DNA of 40,010 bases, taken from Chthoniobacterales bacterium (GTDB lineage: Bacteria; Verrucomicrobiota; Verrucomicrobiia; Chthoniobacterales; UBA10450). Under the pieces are notes generated by a model, which was not told where the DNA came from, did not search any database, and saw only the letters and a program-made list of their open reading frames with translations. Position 1 is the first letter of the stretch. Each line of letters begins with the position of its first letter. The DNA lies in the NCBI GenBank assembly GCA_013821455.1, contig JACDGS010000038.1:1-40010 (forward strand), read 5' to 3'. Position numbers and translations under genes: made by a program. Below are positions 33,062 through 40,010 of the stretch, piece by piece.

Positions 33062-34153
33062 ATGCGCATCCTCGTCGCGCCCGACAAATTCAAGGGCTCG
33101 TTAGGCGCGGAGGATGTCGGCGCGCATATCGCCGCGGGTCTGCGCGCCGCTCGTCCGCGAGCGGAGATCAAAATTCAGCCGATCGCGGATGGCGGCGAAG
33201 GCACCGCCGAGGTGATTCGGCGTGCTGGTCAGGGCGAGTGGCTCGGATGTTCGGCACATGATTCGTTAGGCCGGGAAATTAGCACGCGCTACGCGTGGCT
33301 GTCGGGTTCGCAGACCGCCGTCATGGAAATGAGCGCGGCTGCGGGACTGGCGCAGATTTCGCCTAACGAGCGCGACCCTTTGCGTGCTTCGACTTTTGGC
33401 GTGGGCGAGATGCTTCGCGCCGCGGCCGGCGGCGCGCGCCACATCATCCTTGGACTCGGCGGCAGCGCGACGAACGATGGCGGCTGTGGCCTGGCGCGTG
33501 CGCTGGGTTTCCGCTTTTTCGATGATGGCGATCGCGAAATTATTTGGGCGAGTGAATTGGAAAATCTCGCGCGCATTGCGTGGCCTAACGAAGTCGCGTT
33601 ACCGCCGATTACTGGCGCGACCGACGTCCGCAATCCTCTCCTCGGCTCGCACGGCGCGTCGCGCATTTTCGGCCCGCAAAAAGGCGCGAGCCTGGAAGCG
33701 ATCGAGATTTTGGAGCGCGGTCTGACGCGCCTGGCAGACGTAATTGCGACGAGCGCTAGGGATCTGCGTGAAATTCCCGGCGCGGGCGCCGCGGGCGGTT
33801 TGGGATTTGGTTTGCTGGCCTTTTGCGACGCGGAAATCCGTTCCGGTTTCGAAGTCGTCGCTGAGGCAATCGATTTGCGCCGGCAAATCGCAAAGGCCGA
33901 TTATGTGATCACGGGTGAAGGGAGCCTGGATCGCCAAACCTTGGAAGGCAAAGGTCCGGCCGGTATCGCGCGGCTGGCGCGCGCGCTGGGAAAACCGGTC
34001 TTCGCGATCGCTGGGCGTTTCGATGGCGATGAAGAAGTGCGCGCGCTTTTCGATGGCATTGTCGTGCTGGATGACGCGCCGCCATTCTTTGCCAGAACGG
34101 CCGCACTGCTGGAAGCGCGGGCTCGGGAACTCGCTTCTTCTTTTCACGCCTAA
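33062..34153 (+). CDS. Glycerate kinase
   Basis: A 363-residue kinase of the GarK/GlxK family (TIGR00045), which phosphorylates D-glycerate. The sequence starts MRILVAPDKFKGSLGAEDVG, the exact family start, and has IADGGEGTAEVI, GLGGSATNDGGCGLARALGF and VITGEGSLDRQTLEGKGPAG, all typical. The frame opens at 33026, but ATG 33062 matches the family N-terminus. Product specificity (2- or 3-phosphoglycerate) cannot be read from the sequence. The TAA stop lies inside a GCCTAACGA 9-mer (34148). It is divergent from the TPR-led operon. Confidence 0.95.
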   Translation: MRILVAPDKFKGSLGAEDVGAHIAAGLRAARPRAEIKIQPIADGGEGTAEVIRRAGQGEWLGCSAHDSLGREISTRYAWLSGSQTAVMEMSAAAGLAQISPNERDPLRASTFGVGEMLRAAAGGARHIILGLGGSATNDGGCGLARALGFRFFDDGDREIIWASELENLARIAWPNEVALPPITGATDVRNPLLGSHGASRIFGPQKGASLEAIEILERGLTRLADVIATSARDLREIPGAGAAGGLGFGLLAFCDAEIRSGFEVVAEAIDLRRQIAKADYVITGEGSLDRQTLEGKGPAGIARLARALGKPVFAIAGRFDGDEEVRALFDGIVVLDDAPPFFARTAALLEARARELASSFHA

Positions 34154-34188
34154 CGAACGATCCGGCAGGCTAGAAGCCCACCGGCCGA

Positions 34189-34207
34189 GTCAGGCAGGAT
34201 GCCTGAC
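34189..34207. terminator. Short perfect hairpin after glycerate kinase
   Basis: GTCAGGCA-GGA-TGCCTGAC is an 8-bp stem with a 3-base loop, 36 bases beyond the glycerate kinase stop. It is followed by only a weak T-rich stretch. A related CAGGCT repeat occurs near 24636, so it may be a repeat and not a true terminator. Confidence 0.4.
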
Positions 34208-34283
34208 TTCCGAAGAAAATTTTCCGGGTTAGACAAAAACCGCGGTTGGCGGCGTCTCCATTCTAAAAGACCGTGTCGTGGTC

Positions 34284-34778
34284 ATGGAGAGCAATGTTTC
34301 GCATGAAGATTGGAAAACCTGTTTCGCACAGCTCGCACCGGCGTTGCTCCTCTTCGCCCGCCGCTGGACGAACTCGCGCGCCGATGCCGAGGACGTGGTC
34401 CAGGAAGCTTTCGTGCGCTTTTGGCGGCGGCAGCACTCGCTTGAGAATCGCGGCCTGCTCTACGCCGCCGTGCGCTCAGCCGCGCTCGACCGCCTGCGTA
34501 GCGAGCAACGCCGTAACCGTCGCGAAGCCACCGCGGCACTCGAGCAGGTCGATTATTGCGAGCCCATTTTCACTCCGGAGGACGAAGGCCAGGGATTGCT
34601 GGCGGCGGCAGTCGAGCGTTTGCCTAACGAACAAAGGGAGGTCGTGTTCTTGAAAATCTGGAACGAACTGACCTTCGCCGAAATCGCGGTCGCGCTGGAG
34701 ATCTCACCCAATACTGCCGCCTCGCGCTATCGCTACGCGCTTGGCTCGTTGAAGAAAATCTTGCAACCCCATGAATGA
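34284..34778 (+). CDS. ECF-type RNA polymerase sigma factor
   Basis: A 164-residue sigma-70 family protein with only regions 2 and 4. Region 2 includes RADAEDVVQEAFVRFWRRQ. Region 4 includes LPNEQREVVFLKIWNELTFA and EIAVALEISPNTAASRYRYAL, the helix-turn-helix that reads the -35 element. It therefore redirects RNA polymerase to a stress or envelope regulon. ATG 34284 (MESNVSHEDW) is preferred; GTG 34278 is two codons upstream. It overlaps the next gene by eight bases, the usual sign of a sigma/anti-sigma pair. A 9-mer at 34622 encodes the LPNE of region 4. Confidence 0.93.
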   Translation: MESNVSHEDWKTCFAQLAPALLLFARRWTNSRADAEDVVQEAFVRFWRRQHSLENRGLLYAAVRSAALDRLRSEQRRNRREATAALEQVDYCEPIFTPEDEGQGLLAAAVERLPNEQREVVFLKIWNELTFAEIAVALEISPNTAASRYRYALGSLKKILQPHE

Positions 34779-35262
34779 TTTTTCCGAACTCGAAGCCGAC
34801 CTGAGAAAGTTGCGGCCCGTGCTTCCCTCCGCGGGTTTGCAGCATCGAATCGAAAGCGCGCTCGGCGCAGCAACGTCGCTGCCAACGGCGGGCGTTTTGC
34901 CGAAGCCGCGCGCGCGGAGCAATGGCTGGTGGTCGTTAGGCCTCGGCCTGACCGGCGTCGCGGCGGTGCTCGTGCTCGCCCTGACATTTTTCGATCAGCC
35001 ACCTCCGCCGCAAGCCATCGCCTCTGCCACTCCGAAGATCGCCGCCGCGCAAGGATTCCAGCCGGTCGGCCTGAGCCAGGTGGTTTACAGCGGACGCGAC
35101 GAAGGCCTGGTTTTTCCGCCTAACGACTCCGGGCCATTGCGCCGCCGCCTCCGCTATGAGACGCGCGAGACGATGCGCTGGCGCAATGCACAGACCGGCG
35201 CCTCGGTCCGGGTCACTTATCCGGTCGAGCAGGTCGTGCTCACGCCCGTTTCCTTTCAATGA
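34771..35262 (+). CDS. Probable anti-sigma factor, single-pass membrane protein
   Basis: A 163-residue protein. Residues 1-50 are hydrophilic and helical (MNDFSELEADLRKLRPVLPS), the place of the sigma-binding domain, followed by a transmembrane helix at about 53-72 (WSLGLGLTGVAAVLVLALTF) and an outer part of 90 residues. I see no ZAS zinc motif. Assignment rests on the eight-base overlap with the ECF sigma gene, size and topology. The outer part would sense an envelope signal. It is followed by two tandem 9-mers and the PDZ gene. Confidence 0.7.
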   Translation: MNDFSELEADLRKLRPVLPSAGLQHRIESALGAATSLPTAGVLPKPRARSNGWWSLGLGLTGVAAVLVLALTFFDQPPPPQAIASATPKIAAAQGFQPVGLSQVVYSGRDEGLVFPPNDSGPLRRRLRYETRETMRWRNAQTGASVRVTYPVEQVVLTPVSFQ

Positions 35263-35264
35263 AC

Positions 35265-35286
35265 GCCTAACGAATGCCTAACGAAT
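35265..35286. repeat. Tandem 11-base repeat containing two 9-mers
   Basis: GCCTAACGAAT is repeated twice in direct tandem at 35265-35275 and 35276-35286, immediately after the anti-sigma stop and running into the start of the PDZ gene. It is the closest direct pair of the 9-mer in the window. Confidence 0.9.
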
Positions 35287-36337
35287 GAATAAAATGAAAA
35301 ATCGAATCGCCCTAACCAGCATCATCGCCGGCCTCCTCCCCCTGACCGCTCCGGCGCAGACCTCCGTTCCTCCCGCCGTCCCCCCGCAACCTGCCATCGC
35401 GCCGGCGCCGGCCGCCCCCGCGGCGCCGGCGACGCCAGCCTTGCCCGCTCTGCGACACCTCCATCGTGAAGACGAACCGCGAGGGCCAGTGACATTCCTC
35501 GGCGTGGAAACTTCCCGTGTCTCGCGCGTCCTCGGTGAGCAGCTTGGGTTGCCGCGCGGCTTTGGTGTCGTGGTCGATTACGTGGTGCCGGAGAGCGCCG
35601 CGGCCACGGCGGGTTTGCAGCAAAACGACATCATCCGAATGCTGAACGATCAGTTCGTGATCGACGCCGAACAGCTCGGTGTGCTCGTGCGCAGTTATCC
35701 CGACGGCACGAGCGCCACCCTCACCATTATGCGCAAAGGTCAGGAGATGAAACTGACTGCGAAGTTGCAACAGAAAGAACAAAAGTCGGGACACGGCGCT
35801 GTTGGTTACGACTGGAACTTCGATGGCTTCGATCGTCTGGAGGATCTGCACTTGCCAGATATGTCGGCGGTGCGTGAATCGGTCGAACGCGCCAAGGAAG
35901 AAGCGCGCCGCGCCAGCGATCAGGCGCGCGCCGCGGTGCGCAACATGCATATTGTCACGAGCGACGACGGGACGGTGAAGGCGTCGCGCGCCGATCTGGG
36001 TAAGGCGCTGATCGTTTCCTCCGATGATAAAGGCGAGCTCAGATTGGAGAAGACCGACGGAAAGAAAATGCTGACGGCGAAAGACCCGTCCGGAAAAATT
36101 CTCTTCGAGGGAGCGATCGATACGCCGGAGGAGCGCGCGAAACTTCCGGCCGAAGTGCGGACGCGCCTGGATAAATTCGAGCATCAGGATTTGCCGCTGG
36201 TTCCGCCTAACGAACAGCTCGCTCCGCGTCCGCCAGGTTTGAACGATTCGGCCAACCGCCGCCGGCTGCACGCGGAGCAGACTGCGCTCCTCGGGTCTGG
36301 ACGGAGCGGCTGGACGCGCAACACGATTCTGCTCTAG
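35285..36337 (+). CDS. Exported PDZ-domain protein
   Basis: A 350-residue protein with a signal peptide (MKNRIALTSIIAGLLPLTAP, after an upstream MNK), a Pro/Ala-rich linker to residue 55, and a PDZ domain at about 68-155 (TFLGVETSRVSRVLGEQLGL, GFGVVVDYVVPESAAATAGL, DIIRMLNDQFVIDAEQLGVL). The next 90 residues include a charged Ala/Arg/Glu helix (ESVERAKEEARRASDQARAA) and a strand-rich part with IVTSDDGTVKASRADLGKAL. There is no protease domain, so it is an adaptor or sensor and not a DegP-type enzyme. It probably belongs to the same transcription unit as the sigma/anti-sigma pair. A 9-mer at 36205 gives Pro-Asn-Glu. Confidence 0.85.
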   Translation: MNKMKNRIALTSIIAGLLPLTAPAQTSVPPAVPPQPAIAPAPAAPAAPATPALPALRHLHREDEPRGPVTFLGVETSRVSRVLGEQLGLPRGFGVVVDYVVPESAAATAGLQQNDIIRMLNDQFVIDAEQLGVLVRSYPDGTSATLTIMRKGQEMKLTAKLQQKEQKSGHGAVGYDWNFDGFDRLEDLHLPDMSAVRESVERAKEEARRASDQARAAVRNMHIVTSDDGTVKASRADLGKALIVSSDDKGELRLEKTDGKKMLTAKDPSGKILFEGAIDTPEERAKLPAEVRTRLDKFEHQDLPLVPPNEQLAPRPPGLNDSANRRRLHAEQTALLGSGRSGWTRNTILL

Positions 36338-36647
36338 CGGGCGTGTTGGGGCGAAGCCCTGCGTCTGGGGAGCGCACGCGCCTCGCGTGCTGGTTTCGGC
36401 GCCTCGCCGAAACGAACTTTTCTTCTGGTGCGAAATCGGTCCGGGGAATAAATGTTCGCGATGGCGGGGGCGCCATCGCCAGCACGCGAGGCGCGTGCGC
36501 TCCCCGGAGCTGAGCGCTCCTTTATTTGCGCTCAGGTTAGTTTTTACAACGCTCTCGAATCGCGTCGGGCAGGAGCCGCGCACCACTTGCTCGAGCGACC
36601 ACTTCTTTTACGATCTCGTGCGCCTGAGCCGCGGCTCGCGCGTCACG
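36338..36647. other. 310-bp gap with nested palindromic repeats
   Basis: No gene is seen. The gap is filled mainly by the inverted repeat at 36367-36505. The frame of the following MFS gene stays open through this gap, but the residues encoded there are not membrane-protein-like. Confidence 0.6.
36367..36505. repeat. Long perfect inverted repeat after the PDZ gene
   Basis: GGGGAGCGCACGCGCCTCGC opens the left arm (36367-36393) and GCGAGGCGCGTGCGCTCCCC closes the right arm (36479-36505); the 27-base arms are exact complements. Inner hairpins TTTCGGCG/CGCCGAAA and GCGATGGCG/CGCCATCGC are nested between them. It may terminate the sigma/PDZ unit or be a MITE-like element. Confidence 0.85.
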
Positions 36648-38003
36648 ATGCGCGAGCGACCCACTGCCCTTTCCTCTTCCGCGGCGCGCGACCCGTACGC
36701 GGCCTTTCGCTCGCGTGGTTACGCTCTCTATACGGTGGGAAATTTCATTTCCATCACCGGCCGCCAAATGCTCACGGTTGCGCTGGAATGGGAAGTTTAC
36801 GCACGCACTCATTCTGCCACCGCGCTTGGTCTGGTCGGCCTGACGGCGGCATTGCCGGTCGTTAGTCTTTCGCTGCCGGCGGGACACCTCGCGGATCGCT
36901 ACAGCCGCAAAACGATCATTCTCTGCGCGCAGGCGATCAGCGCGGTCTGTTCGGTTTTCCTCGCACTCATCTCCTGGCAGCATCTGTCCATTCCGCGCCT
37001 AACTATTCTCCTGCGTGCGAACGCAGGGCTCGCTTTCGTCGCGCGGATTTTCGAACGCCACACCCTCTATCATTTCGACGATCTCTCGTTGCCGCTGATT
37101 TATCTCGTGATGCTGCTCTCCGGATCGGCGCGGACGTTTGGCTGGGCGGCGCGGGCTTCGTTTTTCCCGACGCTGGTGCCGCGCGATCATTTTGCGAACG
37201 CGATCACCTGGAACAGCAGCATGTTCCAGATCGCCTCGGTCCTCGGGCCGGCGCTGGCGGGATTGCTTATCGTTAGGCTGGGTTTTCCCTTTATCTACGC
37301 GATCGACTGCTGCTGTGCGCTGGCCTTTTTCCTTCTCGTGTTGCCGATCGAAAGAGTCGGCGTCGCCCGGCGTCTCGCGGGGAACACGTGGGAAGGTCTC
37401 ACCGCGGCCATTCGCTTCGTCATCGGGCGCAAGATCATTCTCGCCGCGCTGACGCTCGATTTGTTCGCGGTCCTGCTCGGCGGCGCGACGGCTTTGCTCC
37501 CGATTTTTGCGGATCAAATTTTGCATTGCGGCCCGATCGGGCTCGGCTGGTTGCGCGCCGCGCCGGCGATCGGCGCGTTCGGGATGGCGGTCGCGATTGC
37601 TTATCTGCCGCCGATGCGGCGCGCGGGGAAGGCGTTGCTCTGGTGCGTTACCGGTTTCGGCTTGGCCACGATTGTTTTCGGATTCTCGACCTGGTTCTGG
37701 CTTTCGCTGGCGATGCTTTTTCTCACCGGCGTTTTCGACAGCGTCAGCGTCGTCGTTAGGCAAACGCTCGTGCAACTCCTCACGCCGGATGAAATGCGCG
37801 GCCGTGTTTCCGCGGTGAACAACATCTTCATCGGCACCTCGAACGAATTCGGCGCCGTCGAGTCGGGTCTCACCGCGGCGCTCTTCGGGCCGGTTATCTC
37901 CGTCGTCGCGGGCGGGGTGGGGACGATTCTGGCCGTCTTCGCGGTGGCGTGGAAGTGGCCGGAGTTGCGAAAAATCGGCCGGCTCGATCGAAGCCTGCAC
38001 TAA
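36648..38003 (+). CDS. MFS transporter, EntS/MFS_3-like exporter
   Basis: A 451-residue protein with about twelve hydrophobic helices. The loop GHLADRYSRKTIILCAQ between helices 2 and 3 is the classic MFS motif A. The region FGWAARASFFPTLVPRDHFA, NAITWNSSMFQIASVLGPAL and LTPDEMRGRVSAVNNIFIGT match the enterobactin exporter-like MFS_3 group. The substrate is unknown. ATG 36648 was chosen over the longer frame because the upstream residues are repeat-derived. Two 9-mer copies (37270, 37753) encode Val-Arg. Confidence 0.88.
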   Translation: MRERPTALSSSAARDPYAAFRSRGYALYTVGNFISITGRQMLTVALEWEVYARTHSATALGLVGLTAALPVVSLSLPAGHLADRYSRKTIILCAQAISAVCSVFLALISWQHLSIPRLTILLRANAGLAFVARIFERHTLYHFDDLSLPLIYLVMLLSGSARTFGWAARASFFPTLVPRDHFANAITWNSSMFQIASVLGPALAGLLIVRLGFPFIYAIDCCCALAFFLLVLPIERVGVARRLAGNTWEGLTAAIRFVIGRKIILAALTLDLFAVLLGGATALLPIFADQILHCGPIGLGWLRAAPAIGAFGMAVAIAYLPPMRRAGKALLWCVTGFGLATIVFGFSTWFWLSLAMLFLTGVFDSVSVVVRQTLVQLLTPDEMRGRVSAVNNIFIGTSNEFGAVESGLTAALFGPVISVVAGGVGTILAVFAVAWKWPELRKIGRLDRSLH

Positions 38004-38024
38004 CGACTCGATGCTAAAGGCGGC

Positions 38025-38106
38025 CCTGTAGCGTGCGCTGTCCTCAGCGCATCTCCTGGCGCGTTGGGCCACGTCGCCCAATGCGCTGAGGACAGCGGAC
38101 GCTACA
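38025..38106. repeat. Palindromic element, copy 2 (CCTGTAGCGTGCGCTGTCC type)
   Basis: Left arm CCTGTAGCGTGCGCTGTCCT is identical to that of copy 1 at 23376, and the right arm GCTGAGGACAGCGGACGCT(ACA) matches too. The centre differs and holds its own hairpin GCGTTGGGC/GCCCAATGC. It lies between the convergent MFS and serine hydrolase genes. Confidence 0.88.
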
Positions 38107-38158
38107 ACCGCTCCGCTTGAGGGTCGCGGCGCCAGTCCGTGCCAGCCATTAGGGCGCA

Positions 38159-39553
38159 TCAATCGGTCGTGGCGATCTGGTATTGCTCGATCTTCCCGTC
38201 GGGCAGGATGAACGTGGTCAGCCGCAAAGTTTTCCTGGCGAACTTGATGTCGTAACGCCGCATCGTCATCCCGCCGCGCAGGCCCTGGGCGGTTTGCGCA
38301 AAAGCCTTTGGCGCGCCGAGCGGACGCAACGCCGCCGCGAAATCGGCGATCGCTTCGCGGGTGAAATAGGCGTTCGCGTTGTCGGTGAAAAGCGCGCGGT
38401 CGAGCTTCCCGCGCTGGAGAGAGGAGAAGATGCTTTTCATCTGCGCGAGCGCGGCCGTTCTGCCTGGCTCGTTTTGCGCAAAGACAATGTCTTCCACACG
38501 CGACGCGATCTCGGACGAAGCGCCGGTCGCGTCCATGTTCGTGAAAACCGCGACCGCGACGCGCTCATCGGGGTAAACGTCATTCGTCGCGGTGAACCCG
38601 GAAACTTCGCCGCCGTGCGAGACCTGGCGGCGAGCGTTCGTTAGGCTGAGGTGAACTCCGAGTCCGTAGCTCGACCCGACGCCGCTGGCGAGGCGCACTT
38701 CCGTTTCCATTTCGCGATACGATTCCGGTTGGAGAAGCGATTGCTCGATGAGCGAGATATCCCACTTCGCCAGATCGCTCGGCGTCATCGCCAGCTCACC
38801 CGCGGCGAACATCCAGCCGGCACCCTCCTTCGGCGCGATGCGCAACGGGCCGCCCGCATAACGGAGGTAACGTTGCGGCCCGTCCGGCCCGAGCGGTCCG
38901 GTGTCCGAGTTAATGGCGGACTTCATCTGCAGCGGTTCGAGGATGCGCTTTTGCACGAAGGAAAAGACCGGGTCGCCGGCCACCTTTTCCACGATGGCGC
39001 CGGCAATGACGTAATTCGTGTTGCTGTATTGCCATTTCGTCCCAGGCTCGAAATCGAGCGGGATGGTGCCCCAGCGCTTTACGATCTCCTCCGGCGTGAT
39101 GGGTTTTAGCATCATCGGCATGACGTAATCCTGCGGCCAGAAATCCTGATAACCTGAAGTCATCGCGAGCAGTTCACGGATCGAGACATCTTTCGCGCGT
39201 GTCAGCTCTGGGAGCCACCGCTCCAACTTGTCGTCGAGCGAGAGTTTCCCTTCCTGCGCGAGGAGAAGGATCGCCGCCGCGGTGAATTGCTTGCTGATCG
39301 ACCCGATGCTGTAAGGCATGTCCGGCGTGGCTTTGAGTTTCTCCGCGACGCGCGCGATGCCGTAGGCCTGCGCATAGAGCAGCTTGCCATCCATCACCAC
39401 CGCGATAGAAGCGCTTGGGGCACCCGTCTTGGCGAGCAGATCGCGGACTGCCTTGTCGATCTCTCCCTTCATCGCGGCGGGGATTGAATCCTCAGCGGAA
39501 AGCCGCAACACGCTGAGGAAAACGAAAAGTGAAACGCAAAGAATCCGTCGCAT
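38159..39553 (-). CDS. Exported serine hydrolase, beta-lactamase class C fold
   Basis: A 464-residue protein with a signal peptide (MRRILCVSLFVFLSVLRLSA). The nucleophile motif SxxK is SISK in SIGSISKQFT, the second motif is Tyr-Ser-Asn (YSNTNYVIAGAIVEKVAG), and the third is HGG in VSHGGEVSGFTATND. This set fits penicillin-binding-like peptidases and esterases. A C-terminal domain of about 120 residues after the catalytic part (FSSLQRGKLDRALFTDNANA) is typical of longer members. ATG 39553 gives the signal peptide; the frame is open to 39607. Substrate unknown. A 9-mer copy (38638) lies within it. Confidence 0.9.
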   Translation of the reverse strand: MRRILCVSLFVFLSVLRLSAEDSIPAAMKGEIDKAVRDLLAKTGAPSASIAVVMDGKLLYAQAYGIARVAEKLKATPDMPYSIGSISKQFTAAAILLLAQEGKLSLDDKLERWLPELTRAKDVSIRELLAMTSGYQDFWPQDYVMPMMLKPITPEEIVKRWGTIPLDFEPGTKWQYSNTNYVIAGAIVEKVAGDPVFSFVQKRILEPLQMKSAINSDTGPLGPDGPQRYLRYAGGPLRIAPKEGAGWMFAAGELAMTPSDLAKWDISLIEQSLLQPESYREMETEVRLASGVGSSYGLGVHLSLTNARRQVSHGGEVSGFTATNDVYPDERVAVAVFTNMDATGASSEIASRVEDIVFAQNEPGRTAALAQMKSIFSSLQRGKLDRALFTDNANAYFTREAIADFAAALRPLGAPKAFAQTAQGLRGGMTMRRYDIKFARKTLRLTTFILPDGKIEQYQIATTD

Positions 39554-40010
39554 GAGCAACGATATTAGCGTTCCTGGTTTCGCAGACCAGATAATCCGGC
39601 GCGGCAAAATCTATCGCTGGAGAGATGCGAGGTCGAAGAGAAGCGCAACGATGGCCTAAAGCGGCGCGCAGAGCGCCTAACTTTTCCGGGAAAATGCCTT
39701 CGTAGCCTCGGCGAGTGCTTTCTTCGGCTCGGAGAGTCCCTCCTCCGAAAAGCAAAGTGCCTTCTGGGACCGGTGAAGCGATTTCTTAACTCTGAAGAGT
39801 GCTTGCCCAAGCCGGTGAAGCGCTTTCTTTCGCTCGGCAAAGTGTGTCGCAAAATCGGTGAAACGCTTTCCCAACCCGGGTAAGTGCATCGCAGAATCGG
39901 TCACAAGCTTCGTTAGCCCGGGAGAGTGCTTTTCAAGCCCGAAAGTGCCCTCTGGGAGCGGAAAGTGACTTGGCATTGCGAAAAGCGCCCTGTGGGCCGC
40001 AGCCCACAGC
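39554..40010. other. End segment with degenerate 21-bp array, no gene seen
   Basis: The first 150 bases hold nothing recognisable. From about 39705 to 39985 a degenerate unit like AAGTGCTTTC...CCGG/TGAAGCG recurs with a period of roughly 20-22 bases, about 13 times. Both strands stay open here, and minus-strand translations show a seven-residue rhythm (KALHRLG, QALFRVK, KSLHRSQ, KALCFSE), which is a consequence of the 21-base period. I do not call it a gene. Confidence 0.55.

Larger units (their letters stand above)
338..38646. repeat. Dispersed 9-mer GCCTAACGA / TCGTTAGGC, 57 exact copies
   Basis: Hand scan of both strands. GCCTAACGA reads on the + strand at 338, 1348, 2277, 3322, 3444, 3663, 7741, 7915, 9288, 9720, 11154, 11432, 11938, 19593, 21150, 27833, 29427, 29770, 31627, 32478, 33361, 33583, 34148, 34622, 35118, 35265, 35276 and 36205. 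TCGTTAGGC reads on the + strand at 5881, 8222, 9011, 9431, 10822, 15482, 16698, 23293, 24597, 25425, 25560, 26906, 27285, 28330, 28347, 28612, 29381, 30701, 30832, 31139, 31733, 32362, 32747, 33098, 33263, 34933, 37270, 37753 and 38638. One-base variants also occur, for example at 5929, 6981, 8572, 10797, 11409, 11525, 13912, 15650 and 32898. Flanking bases show no further consensus, so the core is nine bases. In coding DNA it reads as Pro-Asn-Glu/Asp, Leu-Thr, Ser-Leu-Gly or Val-Arg depending on frame. It is not palindromic and shows no strand bias. Function unknown. Confidence 0.95.

Noticed and set aside
35312-36586. 424-codon open frame on the minus strand opposite the PDZ gene
   Set aside because: It mirrors the GC-biased codons of the PDZ gene, gives an Arg/His-rich product without domains, and runs through the palindromic repeat at 36367.
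36999-38162. 387-codon minus-strand frame opposite the MFS gene
   Set aside because: The product is Arg/Asp/Gln-rich and low-complexity, begins inside a repeat element, and the plus strand encodes a clear MFS transporter.
338-38646. The 9-mer as a Chi or KOPS site
   Set aside because: Those motifs are strongly strand-biased along a replichore; here the two orientations are 28 to 29.
39705-39985. CRISPR array
   Set aside because: Units are about 21 bases, diverged and contiguous, without constant repeats or unique spacers, and no cas gene is in the window.

Overview
The window looks like chromosomal DNA of a Gram-negative soil bacterium of the phylum Verrucomicrobiota, probably close to Chthoniobacterales. 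The grounds are a TIGR04073 exosortase-associated protein, a GreA protein with a very long N-terminal extension of the kind known in the PVC group, LpxK (lipid A synthesis), high GC, and many small intergenic palindromic repeats. The taxonomic placement is inference; there is no rRNA in the window.

Layout. 0.1-5 kb: dodecin, a small DUF883-like membrane protein, an RlmI-like methyltransferase divergent from homoserine kinase, then overlapping lpxK, then a stand-alone LigD-type polymerase. 5.2-12.5 kb: a secreted coiled-coil/TPR protein, tRNA-His and tRNA-Arg, phosphoenolpyruvate carboxylase overlapping a class C beta-lactamase-fold hydrolase, and the TIGR04073 protein. 12.5-16.7 kb: a TerC family membrane protein divergent from the long GreA, then a hypothetical Fn3-like protein. 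16.7-24.2 kb is accessory: lower GC by eye, an unknown membrane-anchored coiled-coil protein, a relic of a REP-associated (Y1) transposase between 14-bp inverted repeats, and an RHS-repeat protein with a variable C-terminal domain, flanked by a small secreted protein on each side. 24.9-26.9 kb: a membrane-anchored TolB-like/TPR protein. 27.1-33.0 kb: a tight minus-strand operon (TPR protein, degenerate receiver/DUF4388/pseudokinase protein, secreted protein, peptidoglycan amidase, NAD(P)HX repair enzyme). 33-36.3 kb: glycerate kinase, then an ECF sigma factor, a probable anti-sigma factor and a PDZ protein. 36.6-39.6 kb: an MFS exporter and a second secreted serine hydrolase.

The most striking feature is not a gene. 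The non-palindromic 9-mer GCCTAACGA (TCGTTAGGC on the other strand) occurs 57 times by hand count, 28 in one orientation and 29 in the other, where about 0.3 copies are expected by chance. It lies in genes and between them, is read in several frames, supplies or abuts stop codons, forms a few close inverted or tandem pairs, and is absent from the accessory stretch at 16.7-19.6 kb. Density and orientation balance resemble the DNA uptake sequences of Neisseria and Haemophilus, but the function is unknown.

Secondary observations are several families of palindromic intergenic elements (one pair shares near-identical 23-bp arms and overlaps the 5' end of the RHS reading frame) and two degenerate arrays with a period near 21 or 41 bp, one of which carries phased A/T tracts.
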